Source: Rutidosis leptorrhynchoides (taxonomy: Eukaryota > Streptophyta > Magnoliopsida > Asterales > Asteraceae). Taken from it: a DNA stretch of 64,000 bases. Numbering within the stretch: position 1 is the first letter of the stretch; each line of letters begins with the position of its first letter. The notes beneath the pieces are model-generated. The model ran no database searches and was not told the DNA's origin. It saw only the letters and a list, made by a program, of their open reading frames with translations. A program made the translations under genes and the position numbers. The DNA lies in contig NC_092340.1 of NCBI RefSeq assembly GCF_046630445.1, forward strand, positions 363,548,001 to 363,612,000, in the 5' to 3' direction. Shown piece after piece: positions 47,374 to 58,998 of the stretch.

Positions 47374-49736
47374 TGTAAGACCCGAATAATTATCTTACTT
47401 ACTTGTGTATTATGGTGTTCAAGGGTGTGGGTTTTATTGTATATAAATTAAAATGCAAAAGAAACTGTTTCAGTAGGATCGCGCGCCGCGCGGGTTTGGG
47501 GCGCGCCGCGCCATTTGGCGCTGACAGAATCCTTTGTTTTAATTGGTTTAAATGAAGGGTATTTGGGTAATTTCACTTGGGGCCGGATTTGTGAGCCATA
47601 TTAGCTGGTTTGGATCAGTTTTGGATCATTTTCACATCCATTCATCACTCCCAACTATCTAGAGAGAGAGAGAGAGATTTGGGGTTTTGGAGAAGAAGGA
47701 GGCCGAATTGATCAAAAGCTCGAGTTCTAAAGTTGTTCCTTTCGTTCCTAGCTACATTGTGGTGGTATTGGTAAGCTCAAACTCCGAATTTCATCTATTT
47801 GATTTGATATTTAAGTTAGGGTTTGAGTTAGTTTGATGAAAAACCCTTTTAGATGATGAAATGGGTTTAGTGATGCTAGTAATTGGGTTTATTGTTAATT
47901 GTTGGTGGATTTTGGGTTGGTGAACTAATTGGCCATGTTTAGGACTTGAAATTGAGTTTAATCACTTAAGTTAGTGATTATGGAAGTATTGAAACCCATT
48001 TAAGGTTATTTGGTTGACTAATTGTGACTTTGGGTCAAATTAGGGTTTGGTGGTGATTATGACCCATTTGGCGATTTAATGAGGTTTATAAACTTAAAAT
48101 GGATTAAGTTGAAGTATTAAACCGAGTTAAATGTGTTTTGGTGTTAAAACTTGTAAATGGTGAGATTTTGACTTAATGGGTCAAAACTAGGGTTTTAGTG
48201 TCAAAATGGGTATGACGCGTGTTTAACACTTGAGTTCGGGTTTAATTGGCGTATTAGGACCATTCTCACTTGTGTTAGCGATTATTGGTTAGTTTTGGGC
48301 ACGGTTTGTGCTTGGAAGTGCATTTGGGTCGAAATTGCACTAAGTGACGAATTGGGTTGATTTGTAAATCCACTCTAAGTGTATTGTTGTAATTGTGATA
48401 ATGGAATAGGTACTTTCCATTGGCGAGTTGCGGATTACTTGTAAGCATTCTTCAAGACTTCAAGGTGAGTGATAATATCCTATGTGCATATGTATGTGTA
48501 GGATGGGTGCGGGTCGGGTGAAGTGATTCTCGGCTATAGAGCTCACTTCACATATAGATGGATTTGATGGACTTTTGTATGAGTCCAATTGGCCCGGTTG
48601 TGCGTTTTGGTTGACTATCTTTGGCGAAGTACGCGTTCGCGTGTACATTATCACACGTGGTTGTGATGTGGTTGATATAACCCCAATGGCGAAGGGTGTA
48701 ATATTGAGAAGTGAATCGCGTGTGTATTCGGATTCACGATGACGCGTGTGGTTTCGGTCATCTTATTGTATTGTGGAAATGAATCTCGTGTAGTTCGGAT
48801 TCATGGTGACTCGTGTAGTTCGGTCATCTTATTGAGGTAGTAATCTCGTGTGGTTTCGGATTACTAAGGCTCGTGTAGTTCGGCCAACCTCGATGTTGTG
48901 AAGATAGTAATCTCGTGTGGTTTCGGATTACTAAGGCTCGTGTAGTTCGGCCAATCTTCATTGTGGTATTTGGTTCTCGGTATTGGGTTAAGGTGTTAAC
49001 CTTGTTCGTTTATATTGTTATATATTAATGTATTGCTGTGTTGTAGCTAACCCTCCGGGTGTAGCTATTTGGCGTTGTTCACATCGTCGTTGGTGAACTT
49101 ATATTGTTGTTGTATCTTTAGCTCGTTGCTTAGAGATCGTACGGTATGCTTAGTGTAGTGCCTTATACGGATGCCTCGGTATGCGGTATTGTTATTTTGT
49201 GGCGTGTCCATTTTATACATATATATGTATGTAGTATATTATCATTCACTAAGCGTTAGCTTACCCTCTTGTTGTTGACTCTTTTTATAGATTGCATGCG
49301 GATGGTGGCTCGGGTAAGCGCGAGGATTAGAGGACTTGCATAGTTTGCGTAGAAGGCTTGCTTTTGGATTTATTAGGATTGGGTAGCGTATCCCCAATCG
49401 CCATGCTCGGCTTTGTTTTGTATTAAAAGTCTTATGGTCGAAAATTGTATTTTGATACTTAAAGGGTAATTTGGGTCGATGTGGGCCCCGCTTCGTAAAC
49501 ATAATTTTATTAATAGAACGTGCTAGTTTTTATATATGGAACATGGGGTTAAAAGCGTTACGCCTAAATATGTCGGGAACTAGTCAAACATTTTCGCGTT
49601 TAAAGACTTTCCGGACAGACAGGTTTGGCGCGCCGCGTACCCCTGGTGGCGCGCCGCGCCAGGTGGCAGTTCAGCAAAATTTTTTTTATTTTGTAATTTT
49701 ACACGGTTTAATCGCGGGTTGGTTTGGGTTGTTACA
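47374..49736 (+). repeat. 3' LTR of the gag-only element
   Basis: 2363 bp, collinear with 41214-43597. The main length change is the shorter GA run (about 47660-47677). The stem-loop array is at 48711-48959. Confidence 0.95.
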
Positions 49737-50985
49737 TCAAGGTTTGTCGACTGAAACAAGAATCAGGAAGATAGTTTGTTATGCAGCAGCAGCAGCCGTA
49801 ACAGTTTTTAAATATGGTGGTTGAAGTGGTGCTTGTGGTGTTCGCGTGTGGTTTATGGTATGGATCTTCAATCAAGGAGAAAGAAACAGGAAGATAAGAT
49901 ATCACGTGATTGTAGGATAGATGGTTGTAGTTGCAAGAAAAGAAACAATGGAGATGATGATCGGTTTATGATTGTAGAAGATAGCCTGTAGCAGCAGAAG
50001 TTTCAGATTAAAATAAGGAGTTGTGGTGGTGACGGTCCAAGCAAGAAACAGAAAACTTAGTAATGTTGGTGGTTTTTCGAATATCAACCACATCTAAATA
50101 GGTTTTCGGTTTAGTGTTGATCGAAAAGAAACAAGAGGGGTTTTGATGAGCTGTTTATTCATTCTAGTTTAATTTCCTTGATAGTAATACATATAATAGA
50201 TGATAAAGGCGATAACCAAATAATTGAAGCAGTAACTCTGGTACGATCGATTGTTGGGTAGTGTTAGTGGTCGACCGATAGTACAGAAGGAAGAAGGTAA
50301 GAAAAATAAAAAAAAATTAAAAGTGACAAAAATGTGTAACAAATTTGGAGAAATCTGATTTGGAAGGATTCAGTGAACCAGCTGTAAACAAAATTGATGT
50401 CATTCGATGTAGTTGTGCAAAAGAAGTCGATTTATGTATCTGATTCTATCTATATATCAGTATATATATTTAACCGATTTTATATATCCATCAATATTCA
50501 TATATCTGTTTTTTTTTATTATCTGTATTTATATTTATAAATTTTAATTAACTTCATATAACAATATTACTCTTAATTATAATAATACAAATTTATAATA
50601 ATATAGTAGTATTAATAATATTATTACCAATGATAATTATAATTATAATGATTACTAATAAATGTATAACAATAATGTCATTTATAACAATAATACTAAT
50701 TATAATAATATTAATAATAATTTTAGTAATAATAATATCAAAATAATACTAATATCAATATTAATATTAAATGTTTACTTTAATAATGATAATGAAAGTA
50801 ATAATCTACTTAACAACTATATTTCAGCTTGTAATTAAATTTAATATCTTAACCTTATATTTTATTAATTTTAAAACATATATTATATAATAACATATAC
50901 TGAATATTTAATCTTTATACATTTTACATATATATAATTATATAATTGTATTTGCATTTTAGTTATATAATGAATATATTATTGT

Positions 50986-51034
<49 letters not shown>

Positions 51035-51207
51035 TTTATTTTCAACAATTGTTCGTGAATCGTCGGGCACAGTCAAAGGTCAAAAGCATTCATGAGAAAT
51101 AGTTCAAACATTCTGAGACTCGGTTTGATAGACTTTGCTTATCGTGTTGAAATCATATAAAGATCAAGTTTAAATTTGGTCGGAAATTTTCGGGTCGTCA
51201 CACTTCT

Positions 51208-53050
51208 AGTGTTGCCAACCCATGTGTAGGCAAGGTGTGCGCTTCTTCATGTGCTACATTTTGAAATAGTATATGTCTTCACAGTGAGTAAAGTCCTCTG
51301 TTGTGTGCCAATACTAACTTTAAGGCAAAGGCTAGAAGGCTAAGTCAGAGACGTTAATCGATGTCGAGTCCTTCACTTTGCATGCTTAGTGATCCGAAGA
51401 AGGTGACGTTGATGTTGATGTGGGCGAAGTTAATGTTTATGATGCGATTAAGATGAGGACACCTTCGTTGCTTGGGAAGATGTGGAGTTCTCGTTTTCAT
51501 CAGGGTCAGGAAAGTCGATTTGTTTTACAATAGTTGAGGAAAAAGTAATTAAACGTATTATTAAGAATAAAATTAAGAATGTTAGTGCGGTCGTTATTTT
51601 GTTGTAAATGTAGGTTTTTCGGTAGTGAGTTGTCGCTAGAATTCTTTTGTGGACATGTTTATTGTAGGCTCTCTTTGTTCATAATGTTTTTAGTATATTC
51701 TTTCCGTCTCATATTTATTGTCATCTGAAAAGGTGACTGTCACGTGTTTCTTTTGTTTAAATTTTCAGTTTTACAATTTACCTTTTTTTTATTACATACA
51801 TAAAATAAATGCATAAAAGAACTTTATTTTATTATTTCTAGTTATTTATGAAAATTGACAATTAAGTTAGGACCTAAAAAAATAATGAATAATATATGTG
51901 GAATAGTGGGATTAAAAAAAACTACTTAAAAAAAAAAAAATATATGCTCAACAGAAAAATGTGTAGAGACTAGAGACTAGAGGTACTGCGGGGAATATAG
52001 GATCAGAATATTGTGAAATAGAAAAAAGGTAATGCGGGGGAGGTGATTAAAGCTGCAAAGGCAGAGTGTGAAACATCATTAGTTGATTACCCAATTATTA
52101 TTATAGTTTTTTTTTTTTCTCCTTTTATTTATGAGTTGATTTTCACACACCACTTTTTAATTCTTGTACACTTTTATCTCATAAATTTCCAGTTATGTCC
52201 CTAAGTAGTTAAACTTATATTATTATTATATATGTAATTAAGGGTAAAATAGGTAATTAGGTGTACATTGATCAAAAAGTAATGTGTGAGGATCACCTCT
52301 CTTTTATTATCATATTAATATATTAATTAATATTAATATTAATATTAATATATTATAAATTAATATTAATAAATTAATTAAATTAAAAGAAAAGTAAAAA
52401 AGAAAAAAAAGTAATGATGAGAATTGACAAAAGAAAGGTGAAAAAGGAGACAGATAAGGACCCCTCATGGGAATGAGTTGCCAAAGTTTTCCATCTCCTT
52501 CTCTACAACCTTTTTTACCATTTCTTTTTTTATTTTTCTATATATAATTTTGTTAAATAAACCCTGACTCTTTTTATTGTACATTCTGGACAAATTTTAA
52601 CACTTGCTAAAATAAAAATATAATATATAATAATATTTAATATTACATTATAAAATAGCTAACATAAGTATGTAAGTGTGCAAATTGATATCAGGTGCTA
52701 AATGTCTTGTAACTCTCTTACAAACCCATTACCAAAAGCCCAAAATGTTATTCATATATTTCAAACAGCCCATATTTGTAAACCCTTTGAAAAAGGCTTT
52801 AAATTCTAAGGTGTGCGTAGTATTAATATATTACGTGTTATCCATATTAACCGGTATTACTTGCCAACTTGATTAATTATAATTTATAAGTAGAAAATGT
52901 CATGAGATTACTTAAGCAAAATGTTCAGGATTACATGGCAATGTCTAACCTTGAATGTTTTAGTTCTTGTTGATTTCGGCTTATATGTAATTCTGGTTAA
53001 GTGTATTTCGGTGCTTTTTATGTTCTAACTTGTACAAAATTCGTTATACA
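51208..53050. other. Intergenic stretch, no gene recognised
   Basis: The first 350 bp may continue the coding-like fragment broken at 38494. Around 51698-51890 a CTTTCCGTCTCATATTTATT-type end and a later GACAATTAAG suggest a miniature element, not resolved. The rest is AT-rich with short homopolymers. Confidence 0.5.
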
Positions 53051-53220
53051 AGCTCAACCAGTGGCAAAACTTAGAATCCGAATACAGATGGGGCAAGTGT
53101 AAAAATTTAAGAAATTTTTCAAAGTTAGCAGGGGTAAACATTACAAAAACCCTTATTTTTTGGTTAATTTTTTTTTTTTAGTGTAAAATTTGTTTCCCCG
53201 TTAAATTCAGGTGAGGCGGA

Positions 53221-54032
53221 CAGTGGCGGAACTAGAGATATTTATCACTGGGGGCAAAAAATTTGCAACAAATATCATGATAAACTAACTTCATCGTTAA
53301 ATTCTGAACAAATGATAGTTTATATACAACGTAAAAACTGCACATTAACATTACAATCTACCCAAAAAAAACTACACAATATTTTCTGAAAAGAATATCT
53401 CCCAAAAAACTACACAAAATATGTTTGAAAAGTCCCCAAAACTACACTTATCCTTTACGGTGACGCATCTTTTTGAAACTTGAATTACATCTTTGTCTTT
53501 AACATTTGCAAGAACATCTCTTTCAACCGCACAAATTACCCAAGCATTAAAAAACTCCTCCCCAATACTATTGCTTAAATTTGACTTTACAATTTTCGTC
53601 GCCGAAAATAATCTTTCAACTGTTGCAGTGGTCACTAAAATTGAAGACTGTCGAGACTAGAGAATCATTCACAATAATCACGCCACCATTTGCTTTTATT
53701 TTTGTTTGAAGTTAGAAACTGAATTGAATAAGTGTAGCCGCATAGAGACAAAATTATAAGTAAAGTAATACGGGTGTATTTTAAAGCCCAACTCTATGAA
53801 ATTATAAATACATCTTTTAATTGGATCGTGGCCTAGGGGTTTTGGGCCGGGGGCTACCATCTGCTATTTTTATTTGAAGTAAACAACAATCACAGTTACG
53901 GAGCAAAATAATAAACACCTATCTTCTATTTTGGGTTGGGGTCAAAAAGAGAAAAGTCAAAATTTTACCTTAAAATTTAATAATCCATTGGGGTCATATG
54001 AACCCCCTTACACCACACAACTTCCGCCCCTG
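53221..54032 (-). mobile_element. Inner hAT-type element with transposase remnant
   Basis: An 812-bp element with terminal repeats CAGTGGCGGAA / CAGGGGCGGAA and a perfect 8-bp duplication GAGGCGGA (53213-53220 and 54033-54040). It carries the C-terminal transposase piece at 53372-53635. It is an internally deleted copy inserted into the outer miniature element. Confidence 0.92.
53372..53635 (-). pseudogene. hAT transposase C-terminal dimerisation domain remnant
   Basis: 87 codons starting at TTATVERLFSA and continuing KIVKSNLSNSIGEEFFNAW. This is the conserved hAT dimerisation block (here TATVERLFSA..K..LRN.. in family terms) found at the C-terminus of hAT transposases and TTF-type zinc-finger proteins. 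The catalytic DDE region and BED finger are missing. Upstream codons on the minus strand are closed by stops, so no functional transposase is made. Confidence 0.85.
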
Positions 54033-54082
54033 GAGGCGGATATCCCCTTTGTGATACACTAAGTTCCGCTTCTGAGCTCAAC

Positions 54083-54767
54083 CAACGACGTTCTACTTTA
54101 GAAACAAACCCATAAACTTATATGTGTGCTTTGATTGTTTTGAGTTTTCGAAGTGAGATGTGTTTTTACTTTTTACCCAAAACTATTTCACATGTGTATA
54201 TCAAGAATCGATCGTCAACGTGTTGGAACACACAAATTTGTGACGTAAAAATGAACGAAGTGTTAAAGGGCTTCTGGTTATAGCAGTGTATCGAGGTAAC
54301 ACTTCAAACGCGGGTTCAAAGATTGAATGGAATAATTGTAATATATCTGTGGATTAATTCGTGATAGTGAATATGTAAGTTGGTATTTAAAAAAGATCAG
54401 CAAGTAGACTAGAGCCACATCTTGTCTTTGGGCTTAGTCAGTTTTTATTGGGCTTAGCCAATTTTAATTGGGCTTAGTCTATACTTCAGAGTTCAGACTT
54501 TCTAAAATACACGGAGTTCAAGTTTACTTTCCCTTTTACTTTTTAAATAAAAATAAATAAATAAAAACGAGTAGTAAAAAAAAAAAAAAAAAAAAAAAAA
54601 ACTGATTTTCGGTAAGGCGGTGATGCCCTCGGCCCCTTTCTTGTAATTATATAACGTTAATAGTTTAATTTTACTTTATTTTTTATTTTTTATTAAACCT
54701 TTTAATGGATTTATTAAATAACGACCCCCTTTCTCTTTGGTTTTGAGATCAATTCAATCCGAATCAA
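54083..54767 (+). promoter_or_regulatory. Upstream region of the TSSC4-like gene
   Basis: It contains three TGGGCT (site II-type) motifs, an A run (54577-54601), and TTATATAAC at about 54646 as a TATA candidate some 120 bp before the ATG. No gene is seen. The promoter role is inferred from position. Confidence 0.45.
54429..54474 (+). promoter_or_regulatory. Three TGGGCTTAG motifs at exact 20-bp spacing
   Basis: TGGGCT starts at 54429, 54449 and 54469. TGGGCY site II motifs are typical of promoters of housekeeping and ribosome/splicing-related plant genes, bound by TCP factors. The equal spacing also marks it as an imperfect 20-bp tandem repeat. Confidence 0.45.
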
Positions 54768-56492
54768 ATGGATCACACAAATGGTTTCAATGATCGGGTG
54801 GGTAAAGTGTTCGGGTCAATTACATCATCTTCATCAACAGCCAACGCCCCCTGGTCTCTGACTGACGCCCAAATTGAAAGAAAGAGTGATGATATATACA
54901 GATATAGAGATAGAGATAGAAGAGATGACGATGAAACTCCTGTTTCTTCTTCATTCTGTAAACCTAATCTGTTTAACAATTGCCAAACAGACGGTGATGG
55001 CGATGGCGATGGCGATGGCGATGGCGATGGCGATGGCGATGATTGCGATAACATTCGATCTTCAATCGGATTGGATCCAACTCTTGATTACGAGGTTATG
55101 TTTCAATTTTCATCCGTATATATTTTTTTAAATATATAATTAAAATTGCTCTTATTTGTTGCGATTGAATAGATTATAAGTTACTCCGTATAACATATTA
55201 ATATCTCCATGCTAGTCTGCCATTAATATTAATAATCCCTACATAAAAGAACGAACAAATAGGACATGTAGGAAAATTGATAAATTGATTTAGGAAATAT
55301 ATATATATTTGGTAACCTCAAGCTGCCTTATAAAAGCTACTTCGAGTGTGATTGCAAAACTGGCCGGTTAATTATAGCCGGAACAGCTTATATTAAAACC
55401 TGATAGATGGAGCTGATGATTTTAAATTTGTGTGGAACAATGTTAAAAGGTTAAGTTTCATAAACCATTAGGCCATGTTTGATTCACACAATCCAATGGA
55501 ATTCTGGCGGAATTGGAATTGAATTTAGACATGCGTTGTGTATAAATTCAATTCCAATAGCCAAACGGGGCCTTAGTTTAAGCTTACATTGTACATGAAC
55601 GTCCAGCGGTTGGTGGCCTGCCTCCTTTAGGGGAGGTCAGGAGTTCGACCCCCGTTGGCTACATATTAAAAACACAATTTCATCCCTGCCATGAACATGA
55701 CACCTTTCCCATATCGTTTGGGGGGTAAAGGGGAGGGGAGTTTTACTTTGCCGTGCCCTTGGATCGGTTTCAAGGTTTTCTCACGGGCAGTGGGGGCGGG
55801 GTTATTATCGCTGCATCGGCATAGTCGAAACGGGAGATGATCGCAACGGGTGGTTTAGTCCCCCTCGGGTTATCCCAATCGATGTTCAAAAAAAAAAAAA
55901 AAAAAAAAGCTCATGTATATTCGTTGAGTGTGTTTTTGCCAAACGTACCCTTTTGTCTACCAAACAGCGCTAGTAGCGTTAGCTCTTAGAAAGGAAAAAA
56001 TTTAGTTTCTGTATGTTTGAATAAGTCTGATGTCGAACATACCTATTATCTCAGACAGCTGCTGCATCTTGAAGGTTTAGCATTGATAATTTATGTTTTA
56101 CTTATTTTTTATTATTTCGAGTAATTTGTTTGTTTGTGTAGTTACATGCCCGCCAATGTCTATAGGATAATAACTTAATTTTTTTAATATGCTATTTTGC
56201 TAATACGTAGAACACGTAAGTAGTAAGTTAAATAAGTTACAATGTCTATGCAACCCGATTCGATTAGATTAGATTATCTAATCTGACAAATTCTGTATGA
56301 TTATAGGAAGAGGAAGATGCATATGACAAGATGGCAGAAGGAAAGGAAAATGCAGGTGATCGTCTATATATGAAGGATGTTACTGATCACGGGCCCTATT
56401 TGAACTCTCATAATGTTCTCCCTACCTCATTGTATGATGTGAAAAAGGATCCTCGCGCGAATCATGATGCTGCAAAAATGAGGCTGAAACAA

Positions 56493-56524
<32 letters not shown>

Positions 56525-57167
56525 GGTGCAAGTTGATGATGAACTCATGTTAAATGCAGAAGAAACTTGTGCGTCTGCTTCAGTACCCGATGATGGTATA
56601 AAACTCAAGTCAATACTTAAAAGGAAAAGTGATGAGGTGACACGACCAAGAAAACGGGTCAGGTTTGACCCAACTTGTAAGAACGAAGATGATCATGTAC
56701 CAAATGTTACTATTCCAGTACCCGAAGTATCAGAATACGGGCGTATTGTTCCTGACTACATTATGAATCCCTCGAAGTACACACAATATGAGCTTGATGA
56801 TTCTTCTCATGAAGCCTCTAATAGTGGAGCTTATATGTCTTTTTTAGAAGAAGTTAAGAAATCAAAAGATGTTGAGATGGAACACAAATCTTGTGAACCT
56901 TCTGTTTTGCCTACATCGATCGCTTTTATTCCTAGAAAAAAGAGAGATGATGCAGGTTCGACCAACGAGGGACAAGTCAAGCAGTTGACTAGTCAAGCAG
57001 GGTCTAGCATTGGCATTGCGGTTGTAGAGGTACAACAAGTTGAAAATGAAGTGAACGATGTGCAAGAAGATGAATCAGTTGTAGATGATGTTTGTGCTAA
57101 ATCTAGGTTTCAGAAGATAGGTCGTCGATATAGGTCTAAAAAGGAGGAAGATGACAATGTTGTTTGA
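54768..57167 (+). CDS. TSSC4: TSSC4-like protein (U5 snRNP assembly factor family)
   Basis: Two coding exons, 54768-55094 and 56307-57167, joined in phase 0 across a GT-AG intron, give 395 residues. The N-terminal block VFGSITSSSS..PWSLTDAQIE (about 14-37) and the later VPDYIMNPSKYTQYELDD (about 257-274) match the two conserved parts of the TSSC4 family. The animal member helps assemble the U5 snRNP and binds PRP8, so a nuclear role in splicing is likely by family. Between them are low-complexity acidic runs, an Asp-Gly repeat (about 75-91) and an Asp run (about 172-181). SILK (211-214) and RVRF (226-229) form a protein phosphatase 1 docking pair. The C-terminus is basic and acidic mixed (RYRSKKEEDD). 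The intron hosts a miniature element and a SINE. Its 3' end faces the ASR3-like gene. Confidence 0.75.
55471..55572. mobile_element. PIF/Harbinger-type miniature element in the intron
   Basis: 102 bp with ends GGCCATGTTTG and CAAACGGGGCC, flanked by TTA on both sides (55468-55470 and 55573-55575). The 3-bp TWA duplication and GGCC..GTTTG ends fit Tourist-like elements. Confidence 0.7.
55601..55908 (+). mobile_element. tRNA-derived SINE in the intron
   Basis: The head resembles a tRNA (AGCGGTTGGTGG as box A region, GAGTTCGACCCC as box B at 55641-55652). The body is GC-richer than the surrounding intron, and it ends in about 21 A (55888-55908). Same sense as the host gene. Target duplications are not clear. 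Confidence 0.7.
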
Positions 57168-57478
57168 TGTTATTTGTATCATTAGTATCATTGTTTAGAC
57201 ACTTATTTAGCTAATGTAGAACATAAGAATCACTTTTTATTGTGGTAATGTATAACATAAGCCTCAACTATATATATTTGTTGTTGCAAAAGCAAGGTTA
57301 CATAGATCATTTAAGTATCTATGCAACACCTTTATCGCTACAAGTAAGCTATACGAAAAAAGGGGAACATAAAAGCCAATGTGTTGATATATCCATATAT
57401 ACTAATTAACCAGCCTCTACAAGAATTTGTGGGATGAATCTTGATATGCACACACGAATACGAGGGGATGCGATTAGA
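57168..57478. other. Convergent intergenic region (3' ends)
   Basis: Only 311 bp separate the stop codons of the TSSC4-like (+) and ASR3-like (-) genes. Both 3' UTRs must lie here and may overlap. No other feature is seen. Confidence 0.6.
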
Positions 57479-58998
57479 CTACAACTTATCTGCAATTTTG
57501 ACCATGGCGTCTGCAAGCTTATTAAGAACTGCGAATAAGCTATTTGCATGATCTTTACGCTGTTCCCTGTCTAACTGTGAGTTTGTGTTTTGAATTTCGA
57601 GTTGGGAGCTAAGCAATCTGCCATTCCTTTCCATAGCTTCAATCAATTGGTTCTGTAACGACGCCTCGTCAGCATTTGTGACTGGCCGCTTCCTTTTTCT
57701 TCCTTGATAAGTTTCCGGACTTTGGGTAGCTTCTTTATCTTTTGTTGTTGTTGCTGCATTACAAATCAGTCGAATTAAATTAGCTGCTGATTGAATTCTT
57801 TTTGTACTGGTGTGAAAATGGATGTGGCAACCACTTTAGAGATTAGATGTGGCATGCGGTTAGTCTGTTAATTAGTTAGCCTATATGGATAGACATGAGA
57901 TTCTTTGTATTGTCTATTTACCCAAAATGAAATGTGGTCCAGTTAAGATGTTTAACCTAAACACCAGCATCATGTGATCAAGAATCTTTTATGATGATGA
58001 TGATGATATGATATGATACATCGTAGCACACAATAACATACCTGCTGCAGGTGGAGGTGGAGGTGGATCCCCTTGAGGGAAAGACTCATTATACTGTTTG
58101 GCTGCAATTTAACACTAGTATATGCTCAGTATAACAATACATATATACATACATAAAATACAATACATATATAAAAAGTATTTTGGGTCAACCCACCTGA
58201 TATTGGAGTAGGAGGAGCAGGTTCCTTAGGTTTCTCCTCAGGAGTAGCATCATCATCATTATCATCATTGTTATGATCATCATCATTATCATCTTTATCA
58301 TCATCATCATCGTTAGAAAACAAACCATCATCAGCAGCCGGACCTGTCCTTCCACTATCAAACACAATCTCATCGTTTAAATTCTTAGCTTCCGGTTGGA
58401 CTTCAGAAGGGGCTAACGACAAGACCAACGACTTATCGTTTACATCTAAAACATCATTAGTCGTATTAGTAACAACAGCAGCATCATCGTTAAGTATATC
58501 ATAAACTTCCCTATCGAAAAACCCGGGCAATTTTCTTTCCCTTCTCAAATCATTTCTCATGACCCAAAACGAATCTTCCGATTCTTGTTGTTTTCTCGAT
58601 TCCCATTCTTTAATCTTCTTGAAATCGCCCGCCAGATTACTCCATCGTTTCCTACACTGAACCGGTCCACGATTAACCCCATGACGTTTACAGTAAGACG
58701 ACACTGATGACCACTTGGGCTCCACTTGGGCCTGAGAACCAGAGGATCCAAATCCCATAACTGCAGCCCGACCCCTTCGAACCCGATTCTCCGCCACCCT
58801 CTTGCCTTGAATAAGCACAAGCAGCTCTTGCCTAGTCCAACGTGGCAACCGGGGAGCCTTACTGTTTATAGTAATATCATTACTACTATTATTGTTATTG
58901 GTATTGGTATTGTTGAGGTCTTGGTCTTCTTTACTACTATCGCCAAGAACAACGGGCGCTAGAGTTAATCGCTCAAGCGCCATACCACAATCAACCAA
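57479..58998 (-). CDS. ASR3: Trihelix transcription factor, ASR3-like repressor
   Basis: Coding exons on the minus strand are 58998-58197, 58101-58042 and 57753-57479, all with GT-AG borders and matching phases (1, 1). They give 378 residues, or 373 if the second Met (58983, MALERL) is used. The trihelix DNA-binding domain spans about 48-165, with the three helix tryptophans W54, W96 and W119. LVLSL (191-195) is an LxLxL EAR-type repression motif. A long Asp/Asn acidic run (about 228-249) and two TP sites (T251, T263) follow. Exon 3 gives the basic GRKRKRP and a C-terminal coiled coil. This order matches Arabidopsis ASR3, a nuclear repressor of immune genes and MAP-kinase target. Function here is inferred from that match. 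Confidence 0.9.

Larger units (their letters stand above)
41214..49736 (+). mobile_element. Complete gag-only LTR retrotransposon (TR-GAG type)
   Basis: An 8523-bp element with 5-bp target duplications TCAAG (41209-41213 and 49737-49741) and TG...CA LTRs of 2384 and 2363 bp. It has an initiator-Met primer binding site at 43600 and a purine tract AAGTGGGGGAGAG before the 3' LTR. The LTRs differ by roughly 25 substitutions plus a GA-repeat length change, about 1 percent, so it is young. The 3.8-kb interior encodes an intact Gag and no protease, reverse transcriptase or integrase. It would need enzymes from an autonomous relative. It sits in the solo LTR 38495-51202 in opposite orientation. Confidence 0.95.
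53059..54074. mobile_element. Outer hAT-type element, split by a second hAT
   Basis: Terminal inverted repeats CAGTGGCAAAACTTAG (53059) and CAGAAGCGGAACTTAG (reverse complement at the right end, 54074) are flanked by the perfect 8-bp duplication AGCTCAAC (53051-53058 and 54075-54082). Without the inner insertion it is about 196 bp and non-coding, so it is a miniature hAT moved by another element's transposase. Confidence 0.9.

Noticed and set aside
52676-52876. 66-codon plus-strand frame
   Set aside because: Isolated, AT-rich, no motif, no promoter or splice context. Likely chance.
58126-58196. Read-through extension of the ASR3-like exon 1 (ending near FYVCIYVLLY)
   Set aside because: A clear GT donor at 58196 and two downstream exons in matching phase recreate the known ASR3 C-terminus. 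The extension is intron sequence.
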